Shown here: piece by piece, positions 43,364 to 52,080 of the stretch
Layout of the letters: every line of letters begins with the position of its first letter
Position numbering within the stretch: the first letter of the stretch is position 1
DNA from: UBA10348 sp002469915
GTDB taxonomy: Bacteria; Bacteroidota; Rhodothermia; Rhodothermales; UBA10348
Length of the DNA stretch: 64,000 nucleotides
Direction: 5' to 3'
Assembly: GCA_029249345.1 (NCBI GenBank)
Contig: JAQWHM010000016.1
Coordinates: 62,001-126,000, forward strand
Program-made: the position numbers and the translations under genes
Notes under the pieces: generated by a model
Told to the model about the DNA's origin: nothing
The model's database searches: none
Seen by the model: the letters and a program-made list of their open reading frames with translations, nothing else

Positions 43364-45496
43364 TCAGAAACCGCCTCCAGACTCTTCCTGTTCCTGTTGG
43401 ACTTCGGGAGCCGTCCAGACGTTGTCCGTCAAATCTACATCGGCGAATGCTGCCAATGGATCTAGTTCAACTTTGATAACCTTTTTAGACGAGAAAAATC
43501 CTTTGGTAAAGGTCAGTTCATTGTTTCTCCAGACATCGGCTGGGATAGCCATGAAGTCGTCAGAACCGTCTTCAAAAGTAACTTTGAGATGAATCGGCAT
43601 GATTTGTTGGCCTTCATTATCCACTTTGATGCGATAATAGAAGGCTCCATGATCCTGATTCCCAATCAATGAATCAGCATCCTGCTCCGAAACCGAGCCT
43701 AGCGCCTGATCATTCTGGTACGTTGTGTAGAACCAACTTCTCCAGAACCAATTGAGGTTTTCGCCAGCGGCTTCTTCCATTGAGCGGAAAAAATCGGCGG
43801 GCTGTGGATGTTTGAATGCCCATCGTCTTGAGTATTCTCGGAAAGCATCATCAAACACGTCAGGACCAAGAATGTGTTCGCGTAACATGACCAGACCGGT
43901 GGCTGGTTTTGCGTATCCATTGTTGCCAAAGTTATTCTGGATGATGTCCGATTCGGTCATGATGGGGACCTGATTGGGATCACGCATATAGGCTACAATG
44001 GCCGAGGCTGGGCCGCGACGCGAAGGATACGTACCGTCGTCTGTCTGCGTCCAGACATCTGTCCTGCCTTGAAATTTCTTGGCATAGGACTGTTCTGCAT
44101 AATATTGCAGGAACGTATTTAGCCCCTCGTCCATCCAGGTCCATTTTCGTTCATCCGATGCGATGATCATTGGAACCCAGTTGTGACCCACTTCATGGAT
44201 GGTAACACCGATGAGCGAGCGCTCGAGCCCTTCGCTATAGCTGCCATCTGGTCTTGGACGAGCACCACAGAACGCAATCATGGGATATTCCATTCCAAAA
44301 ACAGGTCCGTGGATATTGGATGCTTTTGGGTATGGATAGCGTAACGACATTTCGCCATAAGACTCAAGCGTGACTACGGTAGCCCGCGTAGAGACTTTAT
44401 CCCACAGTGGAATGGCATCTTTTGGGTACAGGGAGTGGACTTTTACGATATCTCCACCGTCTTCGTAATCATAGCCAGCCGCATCCCAGACATAGGTCTT
44501 GGAGGAAACCCAAGCAAAATCGCGCACATCTTCGGCGTAGAAATGCCAGGTCAGCTCGCCACTTTGGGTTGGTCGGCTATCTGCGGACAAAACCTCGTCA
44601 GGAGCGACAATAAAAGTCGGCTCTTCACTCGTGTAGGCTTTGTCGAGACGCTTCATCTGCTCGCGCGTGAGCACATCTGCAGGATTCTGCAACTCACCAG
44701 TGGCTTCTACAATATGGGTGTACGGTACGGTCAGGTACACATCGTAATTACCGAAATTCAGATAGAACTCACCCTGACCCAAAAATTGTTCAGTCTGCCA
44801 ACCGTTCACGTCATCATAGACCGACATGCGGGGAAACCACTGAGCCATTTCATACAACCAACCATCGGATACCTTTTCTTTAGCTCCGCGCCCATTCTCA
44901 GGGATGCGATAGGACCAGTCTATGTCGAAAGCAACCGCTTCCCCGGGTGCGAGACGGTCGGGTAAATTGATACGCATGATGGTATCGCGAATCCTGTAGA
45001 CGGCATCTACGAGTGATCCGTTGGCAGCGACTAGTTGGACACGACTGATGTCAAACCCGCCGTCAAATTGTTCGGCACCTACGAATTGTCTGAACTGAGG
45101 ACTGATGCGTTCCGGAAGCGCACCGGCCGTCTGATAGTTTCTGCTATGCTCTAGAGAGCGCACGTTTTGATCTAATTGTACCCATAAGAAGCCAAGTTCG
45201 TCAGGGGAATTATTGTGATACGTAATGCGCTCAGATCCGATAATAGACTGCGATTGCGTATCTAGAGATGCCCTGATTACATAATCAGCGCGTTGTTGCC
45301 AGTATTGATAGCCTGGTGCGCCGGAAGCATTTCGATATTCGTTTGGATCAGGCCAATCTTCGATGGGCCTAAACATAGAATGATTCTTGGCTTTTATGTC
45401 GCCATCGATGTTGCGCCAATTCTGCGCATAAGAGACTGAAACACTTCCGGTTGCGAAAAAAAGCACCAGAAGGAGTCTGGAGATTATTGAGTTCAT
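43364..45496 (-). CDS. M1 family metallopeptidase (gluzincin), secreted
   Basis: A zinc aminopeptidase-type enzyme outside the cytoplasm. The 710 residues start with a signal peptide (LLLVLFFATGSVSVSYAQN), and the zinc site is HEVGHNW followed 18 residues later by Glu in WMDEGLNTF, the HEXXH-X18-E pattern of the M1 family. The exopeptidase GXMEN motif is not obvious; the equivalent region reads GPVFGMEYP, which may still bind the peptide N-terminus. The C-terminal part has a helical domain and ends with a Glu/Gln-rich tail. No T9SS sorting domain is visible, so export is by Sec. Followed by DUF6702. Confidence 0.9.
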   Translation of the reverse strand: MNSIISRLLLVLFFATGSVSVSYAQNWRNIDGDIKAKNHSMFRPIEDWPDPNEYRNASGAPGYQYWQQRADYVIRASLDTQSQSIIGSERITYHNNSPDELGFLWVQLDQNVRSLEHSRNYQTAGALPERISPQFRQFVGAEQFDGGFDISRVQLVAANGSLVDAVYRIRDTIMRINLPDRLAPGEAVAFDIDWSYRIPENGRGAKEKVSDGWLYEMAQWFPRMSVYDDVNGWQTEQFLGQGEFYLNFGNYDVYLTVPYTHIVEATGELQNPADVLTREQMKRLDKAYTSEEPTFIVAPDEVLSADSRPTQSGELTWHFYAEDVRDFAWVSSKTYVWDAAGYDYEDGGDIVKVHSLYPKDAIPLWDKVSTRATVVTLESYGEMSLRYPYPKASNIHGPVFGMEYPMIAFCGARPRPDGSYSEGLERSLIGVTIHEVGHNWVPMIIASDERKWTWMDEGLNTFLQYYAEQSYAKKFQGRTDVWTQTDDGTYPSRRGPASAIVAYMRDPNQVPIMTESDIIQNNFGNNGYAKPATGLVMLREHILGPDVFDDAFREYSRRWAFKHPQPADFFRSMEEAAGENLNWFWRSWFYTTYQNDQALGSVSEQDADSLIGNQDHGAFYYRIKVDNEGQQIMPIHLKVTFEDGSDDFMAIPADVWRNNELTFTKGFFSSKKVIKVELDPLAAFADVDLTDNVWTAPEVQQEQEESGGGF

Positions 45497-45555
45497 GGTT
45501 AGCGAGACCTATTAGTTAACATTCACGGTCATCGCCTCTCAGTAAGGGGGTCGGT

Positions 45556-46185
45556 TCAGGACCAAATCATAGGTAAGATCATGGTGAGGGCAAGCACCGC
45601 AATCCATACCGACAGCAGGGTTGCCCAATTACGTTGGGTATTATCTGTTTTCCTTTTTAAGCGCTTTAAAACCACGTTTATCAGGAAAACGATACCTGCT
45701 GACACGGATAATGTAATGACAAGTATTACAAGCTGACCCAGTTCTAAACCAACATTGAATGAAAATAAGGGAGTGACCAAGTTTTGCTCGGTCCCAAGGA
45801 TGGCCCTCAGGTAGCTTGAGAAACCCAGTCCATGTATGAGGCCAAAAGCTAGAGCCAACACATATTTCATCCTCCAATCGCGCTTCTCGGCCCCTAGAGG
45901 ATCCTTTGAAAACCGTTCTACAATGTTGATCAATGCCGTGATGAGAATAGTAATTGGGATGAGCGTTTCAATCAGGTCCGCATCCACATTCATCCATCCC
46001 AATGTCGCCAGAGCGAGTGTTACGGAATGGCCGATGGTAAAGGCTGTGACGAGAACCAGCATATGCTTCCATTCCCGCAACGAGTACACGGCGGCTAGGG
46101 CAATCACGAAAAGGATGTGATCGGTTCCGCTCAGATCCGAGATGTGTTCAAAACCAAGACGGAAATACAGTCCAAATTCACTCAT
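45556..46185 (-). CDS. HupE/UreJ family membrane protein
   Basis: An integral membrane protein of the HupE/UreJ family; some members transport nickel or cobalt for hydrogenase or urease. The 209 residues have six or so helices with GFEHISDLSGTDHILFVIA at the start, FTIGHSVTLALATLGW and GLIHGLGFSSYLRAI, all with family-type His residues that could bind metal. No hydrogenase or urease genes are in the window, so a metal substrate is only a guess. It sits five bases after an NTF2-like gene in a minus-strand run. Confidence 0.85.
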   Translation of the reverse strand: MSEFGLYFRLGFEHISDLSGTDHILFVIALAAVYSLREWKHMLVLVTAFTIGHSVTLALATLGWMNVDADLIETLIPITILITALINIVERFSKDPLGAEKRDWRMKYVLALAFGLIHGLGFSSYLRAILGTEQNLVTPLFSFNVGLELGQLVILVITLSVSAGIVFLINVVLKRLKRKTDNTQRNWATLLSVWIAVLALTMILPMIWS

Positions 46186-46190
46186 GGCTA

Positions 46191-46694
46191 TCAGTCTTCA
46201 AGTGCTGGACGTTCAGGGCAGCCTTCGTTCTCTACGGTGTATATCAGAGAGACGATTTTCCAACCTTCCGCGCTTCGGATCAGTGAAAAAGTGTCCACTC
46301 CGCAATGAGAGAACCGCTTATTGATGTGAAAGTCGTATTGGGCCCAAACGGTTGCGATCCCTTCTCGGATCCTTACCTCGGTTTCAAACATACGTTCAAT
46401 AAAGCCCTGATCAGGATCGCTAACCCCTTCGGCAAATTGTTCTGCCGTGCTCATGTTAGCTCTTGGAATTTCGTTGAGCATTGAAGAGGAAAACAGGATG
46501 GCCGATGGGGCCATCACACTTCGTATTAGATCGCCGTTGTGTGTGTTGATGCCTTCAAATACTTTGGATACGACTTCCAAAATCGATGATTCTTGTACAT
46601 CGTTGGTGTTTTGGGCTTGAATAGGGAGCACAAAAAAGAAAGCGAGCGCAATCAATAGATTGCGCTCGCTGAAAAGGGTAAAAGATGTCTTCAT
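46191..46694 (-). CDS. NTF2-like secreted protein
   Basis: An exported NTF2-fold (SnoaL-like) protein. The 167 residues have a signal peptide (ALAFFFVLPIQAQN) and a domain with EVVSKVFEGINTHNGDLIRSVM, the FSLIRSAEGWKIVSLIYT close being typical. Two cysteines (FSHCGVDTF, NEGCPERP) may pair. It is four bases after the gene for the T9SS-sorted protein and five before HupE/UreJ, so is likely co-translated with them. It is a second NTF2-like secreted protein in the window, alongside the one at 30097. Role unknown. Confidence 0.83.
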   Translation of the reverse strand: MKTSFTLFSERNLLIALAFFFVLPIQAQNTNDVQESSILEVVSKVFEGINTHNGDLIRSVMAPSAILFSSSMLNEIPRANMSTAEQFAEGVSDPDQGFIERMFETEVRIREGIATVWAQYDFHINKRFSHCGVDTFSLIRSAEGWKIVSLIYTVENEGCPERPALED

Positions 46695-46697
46695 AGG

Positions 46698-48089
46698 TCA
46701 TCGTAGCAGAACTACTTGTTTGGTTTCGACGGAGTCACCAATATCGATGAGCAAAATATAACTCCCGGAAGCTAGCTTGTTACCTGCATCGTCCATTCCA
46801 TTCCATTCGAATTGGTGCGCTCCGGCCTCTTGGTAGCCGGCATAGAATGTTCTATGCATCCGTCCAAGCACGTCTATCACGCGAACTCGGACTTCTGAAG
46901 GCGTCCGGAGGGTATAGTTCAGTGTTGTTGATTCGGTAAAGGGATTGGGGTACGAGGCTTCGAGTGCGAAACTCTCCGGTCTTTGAGCCGCTTCGGTATC
47001 AATGGTTATCGCCCCATAGCCAGCTATTTTGTATAGTCGCCGACCAACTCCAAATGCGAGCGTGTCATTCACCACATAAAACCGATTCATGCGGCCATCC
47101 ATTTGTCCTTCTTTGGTTATTGGATTGAAGTGCTGAAGTTGTTGCCACGTTTCTCCTCCATCCTGAGTCAATGACGTTATGCTTCGACCAGAGGCCCACC
47201 CGACGTTTTCAGAAATGAATCCGATTCCCTGAAGTCCAGCCGAAGATCTACTTCCATTGATCCATAATTCCCTCCACGTGATTCCGCCATCTTCGGTCTT
47301 AAGCACCTTGGCCTCTTGGTTGTTAGAGTTGCCGGCATACTCGACACTGACGTAGCCTACCATCTCGGTAGGAAAGGAAATTTTCCAAGCCCATTCACCG
47401 GCTAATCCATCTCGCCTTGTGGATTGGAACACCTTATTCCACGTGGCTCCTCCATCGACCGTACGCAGCACGACGGCTTCTCCATCCAGATTACTGCCAG
47501 ATCCACCTACTGCAAATCCGGTCATTTCATTCTGGAAATACACGTCGACGAGAGCACCCGCACTATGGCTTACATCCTGTCCCTCCCACAAAATTCCTCC
47601 ATTATGCGTTGAGATAATCGTAGGAGCACCGTGGAAGGCACCCACTCCCCAAGCTGATTGTCCAACAGCATACATGCCACAAATACCCTCGGGACTGATA
47701 CCCATAATTCGGTGGCTAATGTCGATCCAGTGGTCACCTCCATCGTGAGTTTCCCACAGAACGCTCGTTGGATTGAACACCGTGCCGGCCCAACCTACCG
47801 CCAATCCCTGCGAGTTCGGATGGGGGCGCATGGCAATGGAGCGAAACGGGGCATTCCTAGCGTCTAATTGCTTAACCCAAGACTCTCCGCCATTGGTAGT
47901 GTGCCAGATTTCTCCGGAAAGATTAACAACCCATCCTCTGTTCTCGTCGAGGAAAGCCATATCGTCATACCGACCTCCTGGCGCGTCAGGAAAAGATGCT
48001 ACATGTCTCCACTTTGGGGCCTCAACCTGCCCAGAAGCACTCAAGACAGATCCTATGAGCAGTATGGTGAAAACAAAAGTATGCTTCAT
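46698..48089 (-). CDS. T9SS-sorted protein with Ycf48/BNR-type beta-propeller repeats
   Basis: A secreted repeat protein. The 463 residues have a signal peptide (TFVFTILLIGSVLSASGQV), then repeats of the kind HTTNGGESW, ETHDGGDHW, RTVDGGATW, KTEDGGITW and TQDGGETW, which is the BNR/Ycf48 (photosystem assembly-like) propeller. The last ~90 residues are a T9SS type A sorting domain: ASYPNPFTESTTLNYTL, VRVRVIDVLGRM and GSYILLIDIGD, ending VVLLR. It is therefore a probable cargo of the SprA channel encoded at 21988-29766. It lies 97 bases after the transporter-like gene and is followed by NTF2-like and HupE/UreJ genes. Confidence 0.9.
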   Translation of the reverse strand: MKHTFVFTILLIGSVLSASGQVEAPKWRHVASFPDAPGGRYDDMAFLDENRGWVVNLSGEIWHTTNGGESWVKQLDARNAPFRSIAMRPHPNSQGLAVGWAGTVFNPTSVLWETHDGGDHWIDISHRIMGISPEGICGMYAVGQSAWGVGAFHGAPTIISTHNGGILWEGQDVSHSAGALVDVYFQNEMTGFAVGGSGSNLDGEAVVLRTVDGGATWNKVFQSTRRDGLAGEWAWKISFPTEMVGYVSVEYAGNSNNQEAKVLKTEDGGITWRELWINGSRSSAGLQGIGFISENVGWASGRSITSLTQDGGETWQQLQHFNPITKEGQMDGRMNRFYVVNDTLAFGVGRRLYKIAGYGAITIDTEAAQRPESFALEASYPNPFTESTTLNYTLRTPSEVRVRVIDVLGRMHRTFYAGYQEAGAHQFEWNGMDDAGNKLASGSYILLIDIGDSVETKQVVLLR

Positions 48090-48185
48090 GAGATCTGCCG
48101 TCGTTGAAAGGGCTCAGAGAGTAATAAGTCTACACCACAAATTAATCTACCACGACGTTGAGAACAGGGAAAAATGCTCTCCTAC

Positions 48186-48926
48186 CTATCTTTTGATGGA
48201 AAAACCGATCCCGAGGAATGAATCCGGAGTATTATCGGTCAGTCCGAATCCGCCGTGAATATCAAGTTGGCTTCTGCTATCGAATGCAAGGACCAATCCC
48301 GTGTGAAAGGTAACCTGGGTATCGAGTCCATCCGGAAAATCAAAAGCTAATTCGGTGAAGCCTCCAACGGATGATGAAAGCGGAAATCCACTGACGATCG
48401 TGAATCCCGAATTTAATACGCGTTCGTCGCCTTGTTCATCAAACGAGGCACTGAGTTGGGATCCCAAAGAAACACGGTCATTGAGCATCATGCCAGCAGC
48501 CAGAATAAGTCCAGGATCAACGGCATCAGACGTAAAATCATCAGCTCCAGTAGGTAAGCTAGTAGAGGCAATAAGAGCCATTTCAACACGCTGAGCGAAG
48601 CTTCCTAGCTCTATCTTTACGCCAATTCCTGAATCTGAGAAGCCGGTGTCCAAGTCTTTCCCACCTACTGCGCTGGGTAGCTGAACACGCATCTCGACTT
48701 TATTGAAAAGACCATATCGAACCAGTGTTTCTCCCGCATTCCAGAGAGACCCTGAGTCTGAATCAAAAGCAGTGGCTCCTAACTCAATTTGAACGGTTCC
48801 AGGGTTAACACTGATTGGACTCTCGGTGAAATCTGGTCGATCGGTAATAATGGGGTCTTCGGATTGAGCCCAAGCTGAGGAGAAGGTGAAAACCGTCAAA
48901 AGGAGAGCTAAAAGGGTTTTTTTCAT
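48186..48926 (-). CDS. outer-membrane transporter-like beta-barrel (Phenol_MetA_deg type)
   Basis: A probable outer-membrane barrel. The 246 residues have a signal peptide (LLALLLTVFTFSSAWAQS) and start the mature chain with ITDRPDFTESPISVNPGTVQ, the mark of the family called 'transporter' (meta-pathway phenol degradation-like). The rest is alternating strands ending in a basic motif, GIGFSIKR. What passes through it is not known. It is the first gene of a minus-strand run (transporter, T9SS protein, NTF2, HupE) and lies downstream of the palindrome at 49015-49034. Confidence 0.85.
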   Translation of the reverse strand: MKKTLLALLLTVFTFSSAWAQSEDPIITDRPDFTESPISVNPGTVQIELGATAFDSDSGSLWNAGETLVRYGLFNKVEMRVQLPSAVGGKDLDTGFSDSGIGVKIELGSFAQRVEMALIASTSLPTGADDFTSDAVDPGLILAAGMMLNDRVSLGSQLSASFDEQGDERVLNSGFTIVSGFPLSSSVGGFTELAFDFPDGLDTQVTFHTGLVLAFDSRSQLDIHGGFGLTDNTPDSFLGIGFSIKR

Positions 48927-49014
48927 CGTTTAGCGACTGATAGAGGGTATAATTAGGTCCTTAAAAAATGGGGTGCACTGTTAAACTGAGACCCCAATAT
49001 ACAAACAACTTCAC

Positions 49015-49034
49015 AGTTTAGCCAAGGCTAAACT
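49015..49034. promoter_or_regulatory. 20-base palindromic candidate operator
   Basis: AGTTTAGCC-AA-GGCTAAACT has nine-base perfect arms about a two-base centre. It lies 89 bases upstream of the barrel gene at 48926, in the otherwise gene-poor stretch 48927-49280. The form is like binding sites of DtxR/MntR-type metal regulators. A similar half (TTAAACT) occurs at 48981-48987. The strand and the regulator are unknown. Confidence 0.6.
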
Positions 49035-49048
49035 TTGTTAGTCGGCCT

Positions 49049-49243
49049 ATGAAAATTGATCATGAAGAAATCGAAGATGCGGCCACGACTATCGTCCTGA
49101 TGATGATTGGTCATGAAAATGATCCACTTCCCACCCGGTGGAACCGTGGCTTCGGTTTCTTATTCGTTTCTGCCCTTCAGTACCTCAGGGTTGGAACCGT
49201 TCGCTTCGGCACCATATATGTCGAAGGTGGGAACGATCAATAA
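49049..49243 (+). CDS. possible small hypothetical protein
   Basis: A 64-residue frame with an ATG 14 bases after the palindrome. It has an acidic start (KIDHEEIEDAATTIVLMM) and no similarity I can name. It is the only frame in the 354-base gap between the barrel gene and the Gfo/Idh gene. Without it, the gap holds only the palindrome and two short GGCC repeats near 49250-49275. Could be noncoding. Confidence 0.3.
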   Translation: MKIDHEEIEDAATTIVLMMIGHENDPLPTRWNRGFGFLFVSALQYLRVGTVRFGTIYVEGGNDQ

Positions 49244-49280
49244 AACATAACGGCCCTACTCATAGGCCATTGGGGCCAGG

Positions 49281-50255
49281 TTAGGTATCCTGACCAGATG
49301 CTGTTAGCGCTTTAAGTAATAACTCAACGTTGCGTTTTCCTTCCCAGGCATCTACTTCTGGAGGGCGATTGTTTTGGACGGCATCGACAAAATCAATCAA
49401 CTCCCCTAGAAAAGGATTGTTAGAAGGGAATTCTAGCGTCCGTCCGTTCATGAAAATGGTTCCGCCTCCGTGTCTTCCCATCGTGTCCTCCATTCGGATC
49501 TCTCCATTGTCGCCGTAGATTTCTATTCTTGATTTCGAAGCGTATTGGACCGATACACAGATTTCGGCCGTCGCGCCCGATTCAAATCCTATGGCCAAAA
49601 TGGCAGACTCATCGTGTGTACTTGAAAACTTGGAGCGGCTAATTAGGCAGCGAACCTCGTTTATTTCTCCTTCTGTGGGGCACATGAACCACCGGATCTG
49701 ATCCAAGCAGTGCGTCCCGTTAGCGGCCAGAGACCACCAGCGTCCTGTTTGTGGAGAAGCCCGCCAATTACCACCGTCAGGAGCAGCAAACGTCCAATGC
49801 ACGCGCATGTGACGAATCTTTCCTAATAACCCGTTTTCAACCTGTTGTTTGGTCTCTCTGTGTCCCGCATGCCAGCGAAGATGATAGGCCAGCGCTAGAT
49901 GCACAGAATTAGCTTGGCAGGCCGCTATCATCTGATCACATTCATCTAGACTGGTCGCCATGGGTTTCTCCAACAGGATGTGCTTGCCGGCTTCGGCGCA
50001 TTGAATCACTTGTTGTGCATGAAGCCTGTCGGGTGAAGCGATAATGACTGCGTGTAGGTCGTCGTCTGCAAGCAGCGTCTTCAGATCTGTATGTGCGGGA
50101 GAGGCAGATTTGAGGTCGTGTTTAAGCGAAAACGCATCGGCCCTAGCCTGTGAGCGGCTCAGTACAGACCAAAGTTGGGTGTCTCCGTGAAGCCTGACGG
50201 CCGGTGCATGCTGATCATCAGAAATGCCTCCAGGTCCGAGAATGGCAATATTCAT
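49281..50255 (-). CDS. Gfo/Idh/MocA family oxidoreductase
   Basis: An NAD(P)-dependent sugar or inositol oxidoreductase-like protein. The 324 residues have the Rossmann start NIAILGPGGISDDQHAPAV, the EKPMATS motif with the catalytic-region Lys (HILLEKPMATSLDECDQMI), LALAYHLRWH in place of the usual DEN of substrate-binding, and the sheet domain RSKFSSTHDESAILAIGF. Substrate cannot be assigned. It is alone on its strand, converging on the small frame at 49049 and diverging from the secreted protein at 50334. Confidence 0.9.
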   Translation of the reverse strand: MNIAILGPGGISDDQHAPAVRLHGDTQLWSVLSRSQARADAFSLKHDLKSASPAHTDLKTLLADDDLHAVIIASPDRLHAQQVIQCAEAGKHILLEKPMATSLDECDQMIAACQANSVHLALAYHLRWHAGHRETKQQVENGLLGKIRHMRVHWTFAAPDGGNWRASPQTGRWWSLAANGTHCLDQIRWFMCPTEGEINEVRCLISRSKFSSTHDESAILAIGFESGATAEICVSVQYASKSRIEIYGDNGEIRMEDTMGRHGGGTIFMNGRTLEFPSNNPFLGELIDFVDAVQNNRPPEVDAWEGKRNVELLLKALTASGQDT

Positions 50256-50333
50256 ATTTCAAAGGAATAGAAAAAGGAAGTGCGATTTCAACAAACTACC
50301 ATTACATTCACCTAGAATCACCCAGAAAAGTAC

Positions 50334-50924
50334 ATGATTATGAACCGCCGCTTCCAGTTGCTTGTATTTGCTTGTCTCGTTAGTACTTCTGCTTGCGCTC
50401 AGAGTGCCGCAGACCAACACGCCATTAATCAGGCCGTTTCCGCGGCTCCGGATGAAATGAAAGAAGGCGCTGCGGTGTACGGGTACAACGACGATGGCAC
50501 ATTCAAACTTATACGTGAGGGTTCTAACGAGCTATCGTGCACTGCGGACGATCCCAAACGAGAAGGATTTGAAGCAGCTTGTTTCCATAACGAAGTATTT
50601 CCTTACATCTCGCGAGGACGCGAACTGCGAGCAGGGGGAATGAATGGTCAGGAATCAGTCGTAGCCAGGGGAGAGGAAATTGAAGCGGGGACGCTTCCAT
50701 GGGTCGAAAAACAAGCCTCTCAGTACATCCGGTATGGCGAAGAGGCGATGTATGATGAAGCGACAGGTGAGGTGTTGAATTCTTCGATGCGCTTTGTGAT
50801 CTACGTTCCGGGCGAAACCTCAGCAACGACTGGATTACCTACGAGTCCAATGGGCCCTGGCGCTCCGTGGCTGATGTCAGAGGGTACGTTTCGTGCTCAC
50901 ATCATGGTTGTGCCCGAAGGCTGA
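50334..50924 (+). CDS. hypothetical secreted protein
   Basis: Not recognised. The 196 residues have a signal peptide that ends near VSTSACAQS, followed by a mature protein with two cysteines (ELSCTADD, EAACFHNE) likely forming a disulfide. Segments such as GMNGQESVVARGEEIEAG and MRFVIYVPGETS look beta-rich. The C-terminus, RAHIMVVPEG, is simple. It diverges from Gfo/Idh and converges on trhO with nine bases between. A lipobox-like SAC is present near the cleavage site, so it could also be a lipoprotein. Confidence 0.72.
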   Translation: MIMNRRFQLLVFACLVSTSACAQSAADQHAINQAVSAAPDEMKEGAAVYGYNDDGTFKLIREGSNELSCTADDPKREGFEAACFHNEVFPYISRGRELRAGGMNGQESVVARGEEIEAGTLPWVEKQASQYIRYGEEAMYDEATGEVLNSSMRFVIYVPGETSATTGLPTSPMGPGAPWLMSEGTFRAHIMVVPEG

Positions 50925-50933
50925 TCACCTAGA

Positions 50934-51920
50934 TCAGATCTGTTCGGCTATTCGCTGAGCTTCCTTTTTTGCAATCTTCACTTTTCGACGCTCCGCGCGC
51001 ACTTTCTCGAGATTGGATCCGAGATGTGACTCGCCACGCTGTTTTGACAATTCTATCTGACGCTGTCTTTCGCGAAAGCGAGCTTTGTCGGCTTCAGAGC
51101 GTTCTGAGTGGCAGTATGGACAGGATTCGCCCAGTGTAAACCAATCAGATTGTTTGTCTTCTTCTGATATCGGCATGCGACACGCGTGGCATAGGTCGTA
51201 CTGACCGCGGTCAAGAGTGTGGTCAACTGACACGCGGTCGTCAAATACAAAACACTCTCCCTCCCAGAGCGAGGTGCTTGTATCAACGTCTTCCAGATAT
51301 TTCAGAATGCCACCTTTGAGGTGGTACACTTCTTCGTATCCCTGCATGAGCATATAGGAGGTTGCCTTCTCGCACCGAATGCCGCCTGTACAAAACATGG
51401 CAACCTTTTTATTGGCATTCGGATTTAGGTTCTGCTCTACGAACTCTGGAAACTGCCGAAAAGATGTTGTATCTGGGTTCACTGCGTCCTTGAAGGAGCC
51501 AATCTGGAACTCATAGTCATTGCGCGTATCCACCAAAACGACGTCATTCCTTGAGATAAGGTCATTCCAGTCTTTCGGATCGACATAGGTCCCGACTTGC
51601 TGGTTAGGGTCAACTCCCTCTACACCTAGAGTAACTATTTCCTTTTTCAGTCGCACTTTGGTACGAAGGAAGGGACATTCTTCTGCGTACGACTCCTTGT
51701 GTACCAGGTCGGCTAATCTCGCGTCCGATCGCAGGTACTCAAGTAGCAGGTCAATCTTCTCCCGACTTCCAGAAACCGTTCCGTTAATACCTTCTTCAGC
51801 AACTAGAACGGTGCCCCTAATTTCATTCTCTTCCATGAATGAAAAAAGTTGATCTCGAAACTCAACGGGGTTTTCGATGGCTACGAACTTATACATCGCA
51901 GCTACGACACACTTAGGCAT
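50934..51920 (-). CDS. trhO: tRNA uridine(34) hydroxylase (rhodanese-like)
   Basis: Hydroxylates uridine 34 of tRNA to 5-hydroxyuridine, part of wobble modification. The 328 residues have the N-terminal acylphosphatase-like domain (FRDQLFSFMEENEIRGTVLV, EEGINGTVSG), then the rhodanese domain with VDTRNDYEFQIGSF and the active Cys in MFCTGGIRCEKATSYML, then VYHLKGGILKYLE. Near the end is a Cys-rich region (DLCHACRMP, CPYCHSERS) as in TrhO, and a basic tail. An ATG at 51896 is an alternative start. Converges on the hypothetical secreted protein. Confidence 0.94.
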   Translation of the reverse strand: MPKCVVAAMYKFVAIENPVEFRDQLFSFMEENEIRGTVLVAEEGINGTVSGSREKIDLLLEYLRSDARLADLVHKESYAEECPFLRTKVRLKKEIVTLGVEGVDPNQQVGTYVDPKDWNDLISRNDVVLVDTRNDYEFQIGSFKDAVNPDTTSFRQFPEFVEQNLNPNANKKVAMFCTGGIRCEKATSYMLMQGYEEVYHLKGGILKYLEDVDTSTSLWEGECFVFDDRVSVDHTLDRGQYDLCHACRMPISEEDKQSDWFTLGESCPYCHSERSEADKARFRERQRQIELSKQRGESHLGSNLEKVRAERRKVKIAKKEAQRIAEQI

Positions 51921-52080
51921 AACAAATCTGGTTTTGGACAGGGTTCAAAATATGAAGAGGTAAACGACACACCGCCCTGCTATGTTGCCTAATGAAAGCA
52001 CTGGGCGAAGCAAAGGGCTTTCCGATTCCCCCGGCAACCCTCACGAGAGTTGACCGTCTATACATCAATACCTTCCACAG
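51921..52080 (+). other. non-coding leader with GGCAACCCTC segment
   Basis: The 160 bases between trhO and the esterase contain the segment 51991-52055, which is GC-rich, includes CCGGCAACCCTC (52031-52042) and can fold locally (AAAGC at 51994 with GCTTT at 52017). The GGCAACC core recalls SAM-I/SAM-IV riboswitches, but the rest of the known fold, with the closing stem, is not seen. Treated as unresolved. Confidence 0.3.
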
